From contig NZ_JAHPZX010000012.1 of NCBI RefSeq assembly GCF_021325795.1, forward strand, positions 1 through 64,000: a DNA stretch of 64,000 nucleotides, given 5' to 3'. Every line of letters begins with the position of its first letter. Position 1 is the stretch's first letter. A model generated the notes under the pieces. It saw nothing but the letters and a program-made list of their open reading frames with translations. It had not been told where the DNA came from and made no database searches. This document shows, one piece after another, positions 18,133-26,465 of the stretch. The DNA is from Bordetella sp. LUAb4. Its GTDB lineage: Bacteria > Pseudomonadota > Gammaproteobacteria > Burkholderiales > Burkholderiaceae_B. A program made the translations under genes and the position numbers.

Positions 18133-18546
18133 TTGATCACCAGCATCAGCATTCTCGTCCGCGACCGCTTGAGCCGCCCCCTTCTGCAGATGCGCGACAG
18201 CGCAGCCACCACCGGCCCACTGGCCTGGAGCTTCTGGGGCGGCGCGACGGAACCCGAAGACGTGGACCACGCTCACACCGCCGCGCGTGAGCTGGAAGAA
18301 GAACTGGCGATCGTCGCCAGCCCCGCTGACTTCATCGAGATAGGCCGGCGCACCGGCAGCGACGGCAAGGAGGCTGCCTTGATGCTGCTGCCCCGTCCCG
18401 TCGAATGGGGTGACTTCCGCGTGCTGGAAGGCGCGGGCGCCGGCTTTTTCCACCTCCACGAAATCCGGCAGCTTCCCGTGACCAAGTCATTGGCCTGGTA
18501 TCTCGCCAATCGCCCCGACGTATTCCTGCCGTCGCAAAACCGCTGA
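18133..18546 (+). CDS. NUDIX hydrolase
   Basis: 137 residues. A NUDIX box is visible across GGATEPEDVDH and AARELEEEL (the G-x5-E-x7-REUxEExGU pattern, with the final G replaced). The enzyme should hydrolyse a nucleoside diphosphate linked to another moiety, such as a nucleotide sugar. No in-frame ATG is available; the TTG at 18133 has AGGA 9 nt upstream and is the likely start. It is the first gene of the operon, 10 nt before the FkbM-like gene, which suggests a role in nucleotide-sugar handling or proofreading of the product. Confidence 0.72.
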   Translation: MITSISILVRDRLSRPLLQMRDSAATTGPLAWSFWGGATEPEDVDHAHTAARELEEELAIVASPADFIEIGRRTGSDGKEAALMLLPRPVEWGDFRVLEGAGAGFFHLHEIRQLPVTKSLAWYLANRPDVFLPSQNR

Positions 18547-18556
18547 CACATTTCCC

Positions 18557-19306
18557 ATGCAGGACGTCCCGCCACCCCTAGACCTGTCCGGCCTCGCACA
18601 GAGTCTCTACGCGCAGGGGACCGAGGAAAGCATCCTCGCGCGGCTGCTGGATCGCATCGCCCCGACCAACCGCCACTGCGTCGACATCGGCGCTAGCGAC
18701 GGCCTGCGCAACAGCAACACCGCCCTGTTGCTGCGTGAGCGCGGCTGGCAAGGGCTGCTCGTCGAAGGCAGCACCTATCGCTATGAAAAACTGCGGACGC
18801 ATTACGGTGCCGCCGGCAATGTGCGGCTGCGCCAGGAGCGCGTCCAGCCCGACACCCTGGATGCGCTGCTGGCCGACGCCGCCGTCCCCCCGGACTTCGA
18901 CCTGCTTTCCATCGACGTCGACGGCAACGACTATTGGCTCTGGCGCGGGCTCACGGCGTTCCAGCCCCGCATCGTCGTCATCGAGTACAACCCCTATTAC
19001 GCACCGCCCGAACGCTGGGTCATGCGCTTCAATCCCGACCACGCCTGGGACGGCTCGACCTACTACGGCGCCAGCCTGACATCGCTGTACCATCTGGGCC
19101 AGACCAAGGGCTATGAGCTGGTGTGTTGCGACGACATGGGCAATAACGCGTTTTTCGTCAGGCAGGATCTGTATCCGCGGCTTGGCATCACGGACAACAA
19201 TCCGTCGGTGCTGTTCCGGCCCGCCATGTACAAGCTGCGCTATGTCGGGCAGAACACCTTCGTGACCGGCCATCCCTACCGCCACGGCCCCTACGAGGCC
19301 ATCTGA
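18557..19306 (+). CDS. FkbM-like SAM-dependent methyltransferase
   Basis: 249 residues. The SAM-binding motif I region CVDIGASDGLRNSNTALLLRE, GWQGLLVEG and the second motif FDLLSIDVDGNDYWLW are typical of FkbM-like methyltransferases, which O-methylate sugars or polyketides. The stop codon is immediately followed by the next gene's ATG, showing tight translational coupling. Substrate unknown; operon context favours a sugar-containing small molecule. A weak ribosome site leaves the start somewhat uncertain. Confidence 0.78.
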   Translation: MQDVPPPLDLSGLAQSLYAQGTEESILARLLDRIAPTNRHCVDIGASDGLRNSNTALLLRERGWQGLLVEGSTYRYEKLRTHYGAAGNVRLRQERVQPDTLDALLADAAVPPDFDLLSIDVDGNDYWLWRGLTAFQPRIVVIEYNPYYAPPERWVMRFNPDHAWDGSTYYGASLTSLYHLGQTKGYELVCCDDMGNNAFFVRQDLYPRLGITDNNPSVLFRPAMYKLRYVGQNTFVTGHPYRHGPYEAI

Positions 19307-20284
19307 ATGCACCTTTCCGCCGACGTGCTCGACGAAATATACGTGGCATACGGATTGAGTCCGGGGATGGCCACGACACGCGCCAGCCGTGTCAGCGAGC
19401 GCGTATGGCGCTTTTCCACCGCGAAAGGTGGCGTGGCCGTCAAATTCTACGGGCAAGACCAACTCGTCAGGGCAAGGAAGGAAACCGCGCTGGTTGCGTA
19501 TCTGAACACCCAGGCCGATCACCGCTTTCGCGTCCAGACCTTGCTGCGCACGACCGCCGGCGCGCCCCTGTGGCTGGGGCCGCATGCCCGCGCCATGGTC
19601 ACCGCCTGGGCCCCTGGCGCGACCCGAACCTACGATACCTACACGCTGGCCGAATGGGCGGCGCTCGGCGCCAGTCTGGCGTCCTTGCATCTGAGTCTGG
19701 ATCAGTACCCTGCCGCCATGCCGGACACGCTGCTGGCGCGCCTCGCCGCGTTCGATATCGATGAGATCAGGCGCGAACTGGGACAGGCGGAAAAACATGG
19801 CCTGCAAACCTACGTCGACGCCTGCCTGCGTCTGATAGACCAGCATTACGCCGGCAGCCTGGCCGGCTTCCCCACGGATGACCCGCAGCGCCCTATCCAC
19901 AATGACTACAACCAATTCAATTATTTATTCGGCGAGACACTGCCGCCGCTCGTCCTGGATTGGGAAGCGTCCATAGGCGCGCCGCGCGAATACGAAGTCG
20001 TGCGCTGTTTGAACCATCTTCCGTTGGAAGCCCCTGCTTCAGCCGCCGCCTTCGTGCAGGCATACCTGCGGTGGCGGCCACTGCGCATCGAACGAATGGC
20101 CTGGGCCGTCGATGCCGCCAGCCTGCAACATGCGCTCAAGCGGTGGATGCTGCAAGGCTGGTTGAGCGATCCGCAGCGTTACGCCACCCATCTGCAAGGC
20201 GCCATGCGCATGGTCTCGATGATGGCCGGCGCGCGCGCCTCACTGATCGATTTCTTTCTGCGCTGCATAGAGGAAGGCAACTAG
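19307..20284 (+). CDS. APH-fold small-molecule kinase (phosphotransferase family)
   Basis: 325 residues of the aminoglycoside-phosphotransferase/choline-kinase fold. The N-lobe lysine appears in VAVKFYG, the catalytic loop is IHNDYNQFNYLF (H198, D200), and the metal-binding acidic motif is LDWEAS (D218). It should phosphorylate a hydroxyl on a sugar, aminocyclitol or amino alcohol in the cytoplasm. The ATG abuts the upstream stop with no gap. It is one of two APH-fold kinases in the cluster, which suggests either two phosphorylation steps or a self-protection enzyme. Confidence 0.82.
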   Translation: MHLSADVLDEIYVAYGLSPGMATTRASRVSERVWRFSTAKGGVAVKFYGQDQLVRARKETALVAYLNTQADHRFRVQTLLRTTAGAPLWLGPHARAMVTAWAPGATRTYDTYTLAEWAALGASLASLHLSLDQYPAAMPDTLLARLAAFDIDEIRRELGQAEKHGLQTYVDACLRLIDQHYAGSLAGFPTDDPQRPIHNDYNQFNYLFGETLPPLVLDWEASIGAPREYEVVRCLNHLPLEAPASAAAFVQAYLRWRPLRIERMAWAVDAASLQHALKRWMLQGWLSDPQRYATHLQGAMRMVSMMAGARASLIDFFLRCIEEGN

Positions 20285-20285
20285 C

Positions 20286-21227
20286 GTGAACCCGAATGCC
20301 CAAGACCACGCGCCCGCGGCCGTGGCGTCCGCCCCTCGCGGGCATGTCTTTCCGCCGCCGATGGACCGCGACTATCCCATCCAGGCGGGCCGCATACGAA
20401 CGCGGTCGCTGGAAGCGCACATCGTCGACCACTGCAATCTGACCTGCGCCGAATGCTGTTCACTGTCGCCGCTGCTGCCGCCCTGGTTCGCCAGCCCGGA
20501 CTCGATCGCCGCGGATCTGCGCATGGCAGCCAAGGTCTTGAGCCCCGGCGTCTTCAAGCTGGTTGGCGGCGAACCGCTGCTGCACCCGCAACTGGTCGAC
20601 CTCATCCATGCCGTGCGGGAAACAAGGATCGCACCCGTCATCTCCATCACCACCAATGGGCTGAAGCTGGGCGAGATGAGCGACGCGTTCTGGCAAAGCA
20701 TCGATGCCATCACCATCTCCCGTTATCCGCGCCCGCGCCTGTCGCCCGACCTGATGGCCCATATCGAAGCGCAGGCGGCAGGACATGCGGTGCGCCTGAA
20801 CTGGAAAATGCAGAACGAATTCACCAGCATGACGCGCCAGAGCGCCGCCACCGACCTGGCACAGACTCAGCGCATCTATCACGACTGCTGGATACGCGAA
20901 CGCTGCCACATGATCCGCGACGGCATGTTCTACACCTGTACCCGCCCGGCGCACTTCAACACCCTGTACCAAGGCAAGCAGGATTTCCAATCCGACGGGC
21001 TGCGCCTGCGCGACGACACAGCCATGCTGGACGACATGCTTGCCTACCTCAATCGCCAGGAGCCGCTGAAAGCCTGCCTGGAGTGCCATGGCGGCAGCGC
21101 CCCGCAGGCACCGCATCGCATCATGAAGCGCGTGGAGGTGGCAACCCTGAAAGCGTATTACCAGGAGCAAGGCGCGCGGCGAGCCGCCTTGAAACCCGCA
21201 GTGGCAGCCGAGGTCAGCAGCGCATGA
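20286..21227 (+). CDS. radical SAM enzyme
   Basis: 313 residues. The 4Fe-4S site is C50-x3-C54-x2-C57 (DHCNLTCAECC). A SAM-contact motif KLVGGEPLLHP follows, then ISITTNGLKL. C-terminal cysteines (CWIRERCHMI, YTCTRP, KACLECHGG) could ligate an auxiliary cluster. GTG start at 20286, with GAGGAAGG about 8 nt upstream, one base after the kinase stop. The reaction is unknown. Similar proteins sit near FkbM methyltransferases and glycosyltransferases, and a carbohydrate or peptide substrate are both possible. Its last bases overlap the next gene by ATGA. Confidence 0.85.
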   Translation: MNPNAQDHAPAAVASAPRGHVFPPPMDRDYPIQAGRIRTRSLEAHIVDHCNLTCAECCSLSPLLPPWFASPDSIAADLRMAAKVLSPGVFKLVGGEPLLHPQLVDLIHAVRETRIAPVISITTNGLKLGEMSDAFWQSIDAITISRYPRPRLSPDLMAHIEAQAAGHAVRLNWKMQNEFTSMTRQSAATDLAQTQRIYHDCWIRERCHMIRDGMFYTCTRPAHFNTLYQGKQDFQSDGLRLRDDTAMLDDMLAYLNRQEPLKACLECHGGSAPQAPHRIMKRVEVATLKAYYQEQGARRAALKPAVAAEVSSA

Positions 21228-22312
21228 TAGCCGCCACGCGAGATGAATTCGGCTTTCGGCGCATCCTTTACGCCGAGCAGGCAGACGTCACGTCGAACAG
21301 CATCCAGGGACTGCTGCGCGAATCGCGCCTGTCCCCCGGGGTACCGGATATTGCCGCGATCCACGGATATCTCAGCGGCGAACGGCTGGCAGGCCGTACG
21401 GTGCTGCGCGATGTCCTTGCGGTACCGCCCGCTCACGCCTTGATCCGTTCACAGCAAGGCTGGACACTGCGGGCGGCGCCCAATACCGCCGAGCGCGGCG
21501 ATCTCAAGAATGCCCTGCGGGCGTCCCTGCAAAGGGCGCTGGACAGCGGCAAGCGCGTCGCCCTGGCCTTGAGCGGCGGCCTGGACTCCGCGCTGTTGCT
21601 CGCTTTGCTGCGTGAGATGGGCGTTCAACGCAGCATTCCGTCCTACATCCTGGTGACCGACCTGCCCGATTACTGCGAACGGGACACCGCGCTCGACATC
21701 GCCGACCGCCTGGACGCCCGCGTGAAGCTCGTGCGAGTCACAGCCCAGGACTTCGTAGCGGCGCTACCCGATGCCACGCGCTGCGTCGAAGAGCCCATGT
21801 TCAACGTGCATCCCGTCGCCAAGTTGTTGCTGGCCCGGGCCATGGCGGTCGACGGCATCGGCCTTGCCATCACCGGCGACGGCGCGGATCAGGTCATGCG
21901 CCGCGATCAATCGGCCAATTACCTGCCTTTATGCAATGCCATGTTCGCCGATGCGGCGGTGTCGCTGCACGCCCCCTTCCTGGACGGCGCGGTCTCGCGA
22001 CATCTCACCAGCCTGCCGCGCGATCCGGACAAGCAATGCCTGCGCGACCTGGGCGGACAACTGGCCCTGCCCGACCGCCTGGTGCGTGGGCCCAAACAAG
22101 GGAGGCTGGCTCCCGCGATGGATTTGCGTTTTCTGGTCGACGATACGCGGATACGGGACGTGTGCACACTGCTGGGCCTCTCCCAGCCGGCTTTGCAGGC
22201 CGATACGGAACGCACGCTGTGGACAACCTTGGTGCTGCTTCTGGATACGCTGCAGGCCGACCTCGCCACGGCGCCGGCGGCCAGCCGGACACAACGAAAC
22301 ACGCCAACATGA
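21224..22312 (+). CDS. asparagine-synthetase-like ATP-dependent amide/lactam-forming enzyme
   Basis: 362 residues. The PP-loop motif LALSGGLDSALLLALL (S117-S122) and later ITGDGADQVMRR identify the synthetase domain of the AsnB family, which adenylates a carboxylate. The N-terminal 100 residues match only the end of the glutaminase domain (VPPAHAL), and the catalytic N-terminal Cys is missing. It therefore probably does not use glutamine-derived ammonia, as in beta-lactam synthetase or lasso cyclases. The ATG overlaps the radical SAM stop as ATGA; the open frame extends further upstream but only inside that gene. Confidence 0.8.
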   Translation: MIAATRDEFGFRRILYAEQADVTSNSIQGLLRESRLSPGVPDIAAIHGYLSGERLAGRTVLRDVLAVPPAHALIRSQQGWTLRAAPNTAERGDLKNALRASLQRALDSGKRVALALSGGLDSALLLALLREMGVQRSIPSYILVTDLPDYCERDTALDIADRLDARVKLVRVTAQDFVAALPDATRCVEEPMFNVHPVAKLLLARAMAVDGIGLAITGDGADQVMRRDQSANYLPLCNAMFADAAVSLHAPFLDGAVSRHLTSLPRDPDKQCLRDLGGQLALPDRLVRGPKQGRLAPAMDLRFLVDDTRIRDVCTLLGLSQPALQADTERTLWTTLVLLLDTLQADLATAPAASRTQRNTPT

Positions 22313-23607
22313 AGCGCATCCTTTTCTGTGTGGTCCCTGAAAAGGGCCATCTCAATCCTTGTATCGGCCCCGCGCAGCACTTGCGCGCAGCGGGTTGTGC
22401 GGTCGCGTTCTACGCGCCAGCCGACATCAGCGATCAGCTCGACGCGGCCGGCGGCTTTGAACTTCTGGGCCCCCGTACCAAGCTGGAGCGGCACGATATC
22501 TCGCGCGGAGCGAGCTTCGCCGCCAACATCCAGGACGCGGACTGGCTACGCCACTGGATACGCGTCCTGCTTGTTGAACAGGCCCCGGCGCTGGTGAACA
22601 GCATCCGCGCCATCCTGCGGGAGTGGCGGCCGGACGTAGTCGTCATCGATCCCCTGCTCTACGCATCGTCCATCGCCGCGCAATTGGAGGGGCTGCCCTG
22701 GGTGGCGCTGTCCAATTCTCTCAACCCGGTGTTGCCGGCGGATCTGGATTCCGAACTCCTGCGTACGGTGCGCTGGCTCGGGCCGGACCGCGAGCAGTTG
22801 TTCGCACGCTATGGCTTGCAGGCAAGGTTCAATGGCTGCGACGTCCTGTCTCCCTACCTGACCTTGGCGCTGACCACCGAAGCCCTGGTTGGTACCCCGC
22901 CGGCGGGCGTCCAACTGGTCGGCCCTGCCCTGCCGGCGGGCGCGCGCGGCGACGAAGCGTCCTTTCCCTGGGAACGTCTGGATCCGGAGCGCCCGCTGAT
23001 CTACATGTCGCTGGGCAGCCAGCTCTACTATCAGCCAGAAGTCTTCGGCAAGGTCATCGAAGCCGTGCGCGGCAAGCCGGTGCAATTGGTCCTGTCCGTG
23101 GGAGAACTGGTCGACACCGATCTGCTACCGGTCGACCACGCGCACAACGCGCAAGTCATCGCCGTGCGCTACACGCCGCAACTGGCCTTGCTGCGGCGCA
23201 CAGCCGTATTCATCAACCACGGTGGCGCGAATTCGGTGATGGAAGCGCTGGCCTGCGGCGTTCCCATGCTGCTGTCGCCCTTCTGCAACGACCAATTCCA
23301 TTCTGCATGGTTCGTTGAACGGGCGCGGGCCGGCATACAGCTCGATCTACGCAGCGCGACGGCGGGACAAATCGCCGATGCGCTCGATAAGCTGCTGCGG
23401 CCGGAGACGGCGGGTGCGAATACGGCGGCGGGACCGACAAGCGGGATGACCGCCCCAGCGTCGTTGGACGCGAATGCCGCCCAGGGATCGATACGCGCGA
23501 ACGTCGCCCGCGTGGCCGCCAGCTATCGACAGCAGGATGGGTCGGCGCAGGCAGCGCGGCTGATCAGCGAACTCGCTTCAGGAAGCCGCCCGGAGACAGC
23601 GTCATGA
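22309..23607 (+). CDS. GT1-family glycosyltransferase (MGT/UGT type)
   Basis: 432 residues. The N-terminus KRILFCVVPEKGHLNPCIG binds the acceptor, and the C-terminal donor motif INHGGANSVMEALACGVPML followed by SPFCNDQFHSAW is the classic GT1 signature. It should transfer a sugar from a nucleotide sugar to a small-molecule acceptor in the cytoplasm. The start overlaps the previous stop as ATGA. An Ala/Thr-rich insertion at about residues 370-395 looks like low-complexity expansion. Its 3' end overlaps the oppositely oriented next gene by 44 bp. Confidence 0.88.
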   Translation: MKRILFCVVPEKGHLNPCIGPAQHLRAAGCAVAFYAPADISDQLDAAGGFELLGPRTKLERHDISRGASFAANIQDADWLRHWIRVLLVEQAPALVNSIRAILREWRPDVVVIDPLLYASSIAAQLEGLPWVALSNSLNPVLPADLDSELLRTVRWLGPDREQLFARYGLQARFNGCDVLSPYLTLALTTEALVGTPPAGVQLVGPALPAGARGDEASFPWERLDPERPLIYMSLGSQLYYQPEVFGKVIEAVRGKPVQLVLSVGELVDTDLLPVDHAHNAQVIAVRYTPQLALLRRTAVFINHGGANSVMEALACGVPMLLSPFCNDQFHSAWFVERARAGIQLDLRSATAGQIADALDKLLRPETAGANTAAGPTSGMTAPASLDANAAQGSIRANVARVAASYRQQDGSAQAARLISELASGSRPETAS

Positions 23608-24253
23608 TCACGCGATCCTCGATTTCGCCGTCGACCTGGAAGCGATCGTCATCCGCCAGGAAGGCTCGCACGGCGGTGGCCGGATTGTTGCCCCTGCCAT
23701 AGGGCTTGCCATGAAACATCGCCTCGGGCAGATATTCCATGATGGTGTCCATGACCACGATATAGCTGTCGCGCGTCACGAATTCGGCATAGCAGGCCAG
23801 TTCGCGCAGGACGTGAGCGTGAGTGTGCGTCAGATCGAGGATCACCAGCACCGGTCCGTCCCCCGTGATGCGGGCACGAATCGCGGCCAGGGAAGCGTCC
23901 GCGCAGGACTCACCTTCCAACAATTGCATGCGATGCGCCAGGCGATGGGATTGCAGGCGTTCGCGGACCTCCGCGCGCAGGCGCGGCTCGACGGCGATGA
24001 CCTGGCCCTGGTCGGTCGCCAACGCCAGCATCGATGCCGAGAAGATGACGCCGCCACCCGCCGCGATGCCGGTCTGCACGATGCACGCTGGGCGTATGCG
24101 CCACACCAGTTCCTGGATGGCGAGCATGTCGCCCGGCAGATGAAAGAACCGTTCGCCCAGCCAACGCGTGTTGAACAGATGATTGAACTCGGCCGCGCGC
24201 GTCAGCCACTGGATATTGATGTCCCGCATGCGGGCCGAGATGCTTTCAGACAT
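23564..24253 (-). CDS. CmcI/rhamnosyl-O-methyltransferase-family protein
   Basis: 229 residues. IVQTGIAAGGGVIFSASML (SAM-binding), VLVILDLTHTHAHVLREL, YIVVMDTIMEYLP and the terminal MTLSPGGFLKRV match the cephalosporin hydroxylase (CmcI)/rhamnosyl O-methyltransferase family. These are SAM-dependent O-methyltransferases or tailoring enzymes. The normally acidic second position of the D-x-x-H metal site is altered (DLTH). It is inverted relative to the operon and overlaps the glycosyltransferase 3' end by 44 bp. The start ATG at 24253 gives the family length; its ribosome site is weak. Confidence 0.8.
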   Translation of the reverse strand: MSESISARMRDINIQWLTRAAEFNHLFNTRWLGERFFHLPGDMLAIQELVWRIRPACIVQTGIAAGGGVIFSASMLALATDQGQVIAVEPRLRAEVRERLQSHRLAHRMQLLEGESCADASLAAIRARITGDGPVLVILDLTHTHAHVLRELACYAEFVTRDSYIVVMDTIMEYLPEAMFHGKPYGRGNNPATAVRAFLADDDRFQVDGEIEDRVIMTLSPGGFLKRVR

Positions 24254-24281
24254 GATCCATGCAGCTGATACGGGAAGCGTG

Positions 24282-25811
24282 ATGGCGCTGGATACGCTAC
24301 AGGCGCTCTTGCACGCGAACTGGGGGATAAGAGCGCTGCATTTGCAGTCGCTGCCGTCCGGGCATACTAACAAAAGCTATCTGGTCGAGGTGCATGAGGA
24401 GAGCGCTGGGCTGGATGCCGACGGCGGCTATGCCCACAGTGCCAATCCCGCGCCTCGCGGCGCCAGGCTGCAGGCGCTACGCCACGGCAGGGCCGCTAAC
24501 GGCGGCGCGGGTGCGGCTCATCCCCCGCTGATATTGCGCGTATCCTGGCCGGGGAAGACCGTGTGTCAGGTTCATCGCGAGGAAACGTTGCTGGCCGCCC
24601 TGGGGGCGTACGCCGCTTTGCCCGCCGTGCCGCGGCCGCGATTCACCTTGGATGGCCGATCGTACATTCAAGCCGGAGGGTGCTGGCTGCATTTATTCGC
24701 CTGTATCCCGGGACGCACCGGATTTCCTGTGCACGCGCCGCAGGGTGCTTCGATCCGCCAGATCGCAGTCGCCGCCATGCGGACACTCGGCCATCTGCAT
24801 GACGCCATGGCCGATATCCCCATCCGCCTGGACATACGCGCTTGCGATTCCGATGTTGCCGATGTTGTTGATGCTGCCGATGTTGCCGATACCACCGATA
24901 CCACCGATACCACCGATACCTTCGATACCACCGATGCCGCCGCTACCACCGATACTGTCGATAGGGATGTAAGGTCCCGCGTCGGGCCCCTCAACTCAGC
25001 GCCGCCCCCGGTCGCCTGGCTGGCGCAGCGTCACGCGCGCGTTTCGTCGAGGCCAAAGCCTGGCTTGCCTGATGGATTGGCACAGCACTATGCCGAGGTC
25101 ATGTCCCGTGCCGGTGCACACCTGGCCACGGCGGCGGTGAGCATCCCCGGCCCCACCGGCTGGCTGCATGGTGACTACCACGCGGGGAATCTGCTATTTG
25201 CCGATGCAGACCGGTTTGCCGACGCAAATCGCACAGACGCCAACGTCACTGCCAGCGCCAGCCTCATCACCGGCATACTCGATTTCGATGACGTCGGCAT
25301 TGGTTCGCCATGGCTGGAAGCGGCATTCGCGCTTTTCGCGTTGACACGCGACACGACGGTCGAACATGCGTTCGCCTATGACGCGAGCATCTGGGATCTG
25401 GGTTTGAAGGCCTACGCGACGCAACGGCAGACGTCCAGCAGTGACGTCGACACAGACACAGACACAGACACAGACACAGACACAGACACAGACACAGACA
25501 TAGACATAGACATAGACATAGACACAGGCAAAGGCAAAGGCACAGACGCAGACGCAGACGCAGACGCCAGCGCTGGCACTGGAACTGGAACTGGAACTGG
25601 TACCGGCACCCGTGCCGCAACCGCGAGCATGGCCGATTACCTGCGCGTGAACCGCGATACGCTCAGGACGCTCTTCTGCATCGACCAGATCCTGATCCAC
25701 CTGGAAGCCGCGCAGCGCGGCCTATGGCAGCCGGGCCCCGGCATCGGCTTCCTGGGATGCTGGCATCAATTGTTGAATGACGCGCCGCCGCTCAAGACGT
25801 CGCACCGGTAA
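24282..25811 (+). CDS. APH-fold kinase with in-frame microsatellite insertions
   Basis: 509 residues. A phosphotransferase core is visible: SGHTNKSYLVEV in the N-lobe, catalytic loop WLHGDYHAGNLLF and metal motif GILDFDDVG. The chain is interrupted by low-complexity tracts. A Thr/Asp run (DTTDTTD) lies at about residues 205-227, and alternating DT, DI, GK, DA and GT dipeptides at about residues 389-445 are encoded by hexanucleotide repeats. The ATG at 24282 has GGGAAG closely upstream; an ATG at 24252 has none. It is divergent from the CmcI-like gene with only 28 bp between starts. The likely substrate is the cluster's product or a sugar precursor. Confidence 0.75.
   Translation: MALDTLQALLHANWGIRALHLQSLPSGHTNKSYLVEVHEESAGLDADGGYAHSANPAPRGARLQALRHGRAANGGAGAAHPPLILRVSWPGKTVCQVHREETLLAALGAYAALPAVPRPRFTLDGRSYIQAGGCWLHLFACIPGRTGFPVHAPQGASIRQIAVAAMRTLGHLHDAMADIPIRLDIRACDSDVADVVDAADVADTTDTTDTTDTFDTTDAAATTDTVDRDVRSRVGPLNSAPPPVAWLAQRHARVSSRPKPGLPDGLAQHYAEVMSRAGAHLATAAVSIPGPTGWLHGDYHAGNLLFADADRFADANRTDANVTASASLITGILDFDDVGIGSPWLEAAFALFALTRDTTVEHAFAYDASIWDLGLKAYATQRQTSSSDVDTDTDTDTDTDTDTDTDIDIDIDIDTGKGKGTDADADADASAGTGTGTGTGTGTRAATASMADYLRVNRDTLRTLFCIDQILIHLEAAQRGLWQPGPGIGFLGCWHQLLNDAPPLKTSHR
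24851..24962. repeat. GATACCACC/GATGTTGCC-type 9-bp imperfect repeats
   Basis: Nine-bp-period degenerate repeats built on CCGATACCA inside the kinase gene encode the Asp/Thr-rich run. The unit is a multiple of 3, so copy-number change keeps the frame. Confidence 0.75.
25449..25616. repeat. hexanucleotide microsatellite in kinase gene
   Basis: Eight perfect GACACA units (25449-25496) are followed by four GACATA (25497-25520), then GGCAAA, GACGCA and GGAACT units. All are 6 bp and in frame, giving alternating Asp-Thr, Asp-Ile, Gly-Lys, Asp-Ala and Gly-Thr dipeptides. Confidence 0.92.
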
Positions 25812-26427
25812 ACGGCGCGCCCTCGCCAAACGCCGCGGCACCGTTGAACGACGTGCCATCGAGCAGCATCCGCAGCGCTTCCACCGTCGCCGGCCGCGCT
25901 TCGCCATGACGCGAGCTGTCGTGCATGCAGACCAGCACCCGCTCATCCACCATGCGCCGCTCCGCCACATGCGCGCGCAGGGTGTCCAGCAAGGCCAGCG
26001 CGGACGGCGCGGGCCTTTGCCAGTCGTCCATGATCAAGGTCCAATCCGTATGCAGCCGGCCCAGACGCTCAAGCACGTGCAAGCGTGGATCATCCTCGAT
26101 CAATCCATATGGCAGCCTTAACGGAATCACCGCGGGCGCCGCTACGCCGGCTTCCTGGTACGCGTGGCGGATCAGCGCATCGGTCCTCTTGATCTCATCG
26201 ATCAGTGCGGCCTCCGACAAGGCCCCCGCGCGCGCGTGCGTATAAGTGTGATTGCCCAGGACATGCCCTTCCCGCGCCATCCTGACGGCAGTCAGCGGAT
26301 CACGTTCCAGATTCGCGCCCAGCAAGAAGAACATCGCCTGGCACGATCCCACCCGCAACACATCCAGCAGCGCCGGTGTCGAAGGCCCAGGCCCGTCGTC
26401 GAAGCTCAGGTATATGGATGCGGCCAT
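25792..26427 (-). CDS. small cytoplasmic polysaccharide deacetylase (NodB homology)
   Basis: 211 residues, essentially one NodB domain. Motif 1 YLSFDDGPG supplies the catalytic and metal Asp residues, motif 2 GHVLGNHTYTH the metal histidines, motif 3 RLPYG, and the late motif VLVCMHDS. No signal peptide, so it is likely cytoplasmic and acts on a soluble sugar rather than wall polymer. Its 3' end overlaps the kinase gene by 20 bp on the opposite strand. It starts 38 bp after the Bug gene stop, so it could instead be the last gene of that catabolic operon; assignment to the biosynthetic cluster is inference. Confidence 0.82.
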   Translation of the reverse strand: MAASIYLSFDDGPGPSTPALLDVLRVGSCQAMFFLLGANLERDPLTAVRMAREGHVLGNHTYTHARAGALSEAALIDEIKRTDALIRHAYQEAGVAAPAVIPLRLPYGLIEDDPRLHVLERLGRLHTDWTLIMDDWQRPAPSALALLDTLRAHVAERRMVDERVLVCMHDSSRHGEARPATVEALRMLLDGTSFNGAAAFGEGAPFTGATS

Positions 26428-26465
26428 GCCCGCCTGCCTTGAAGTTCCGCCGGCCGGCCGCGCGC

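Noticed and set aside
21224-22312. Lasso-peptide cyclase.
   Set aside because: No McjB-like protease, RRE or leader-type precursor is encoded nearby, so the similarity is only at domain level.
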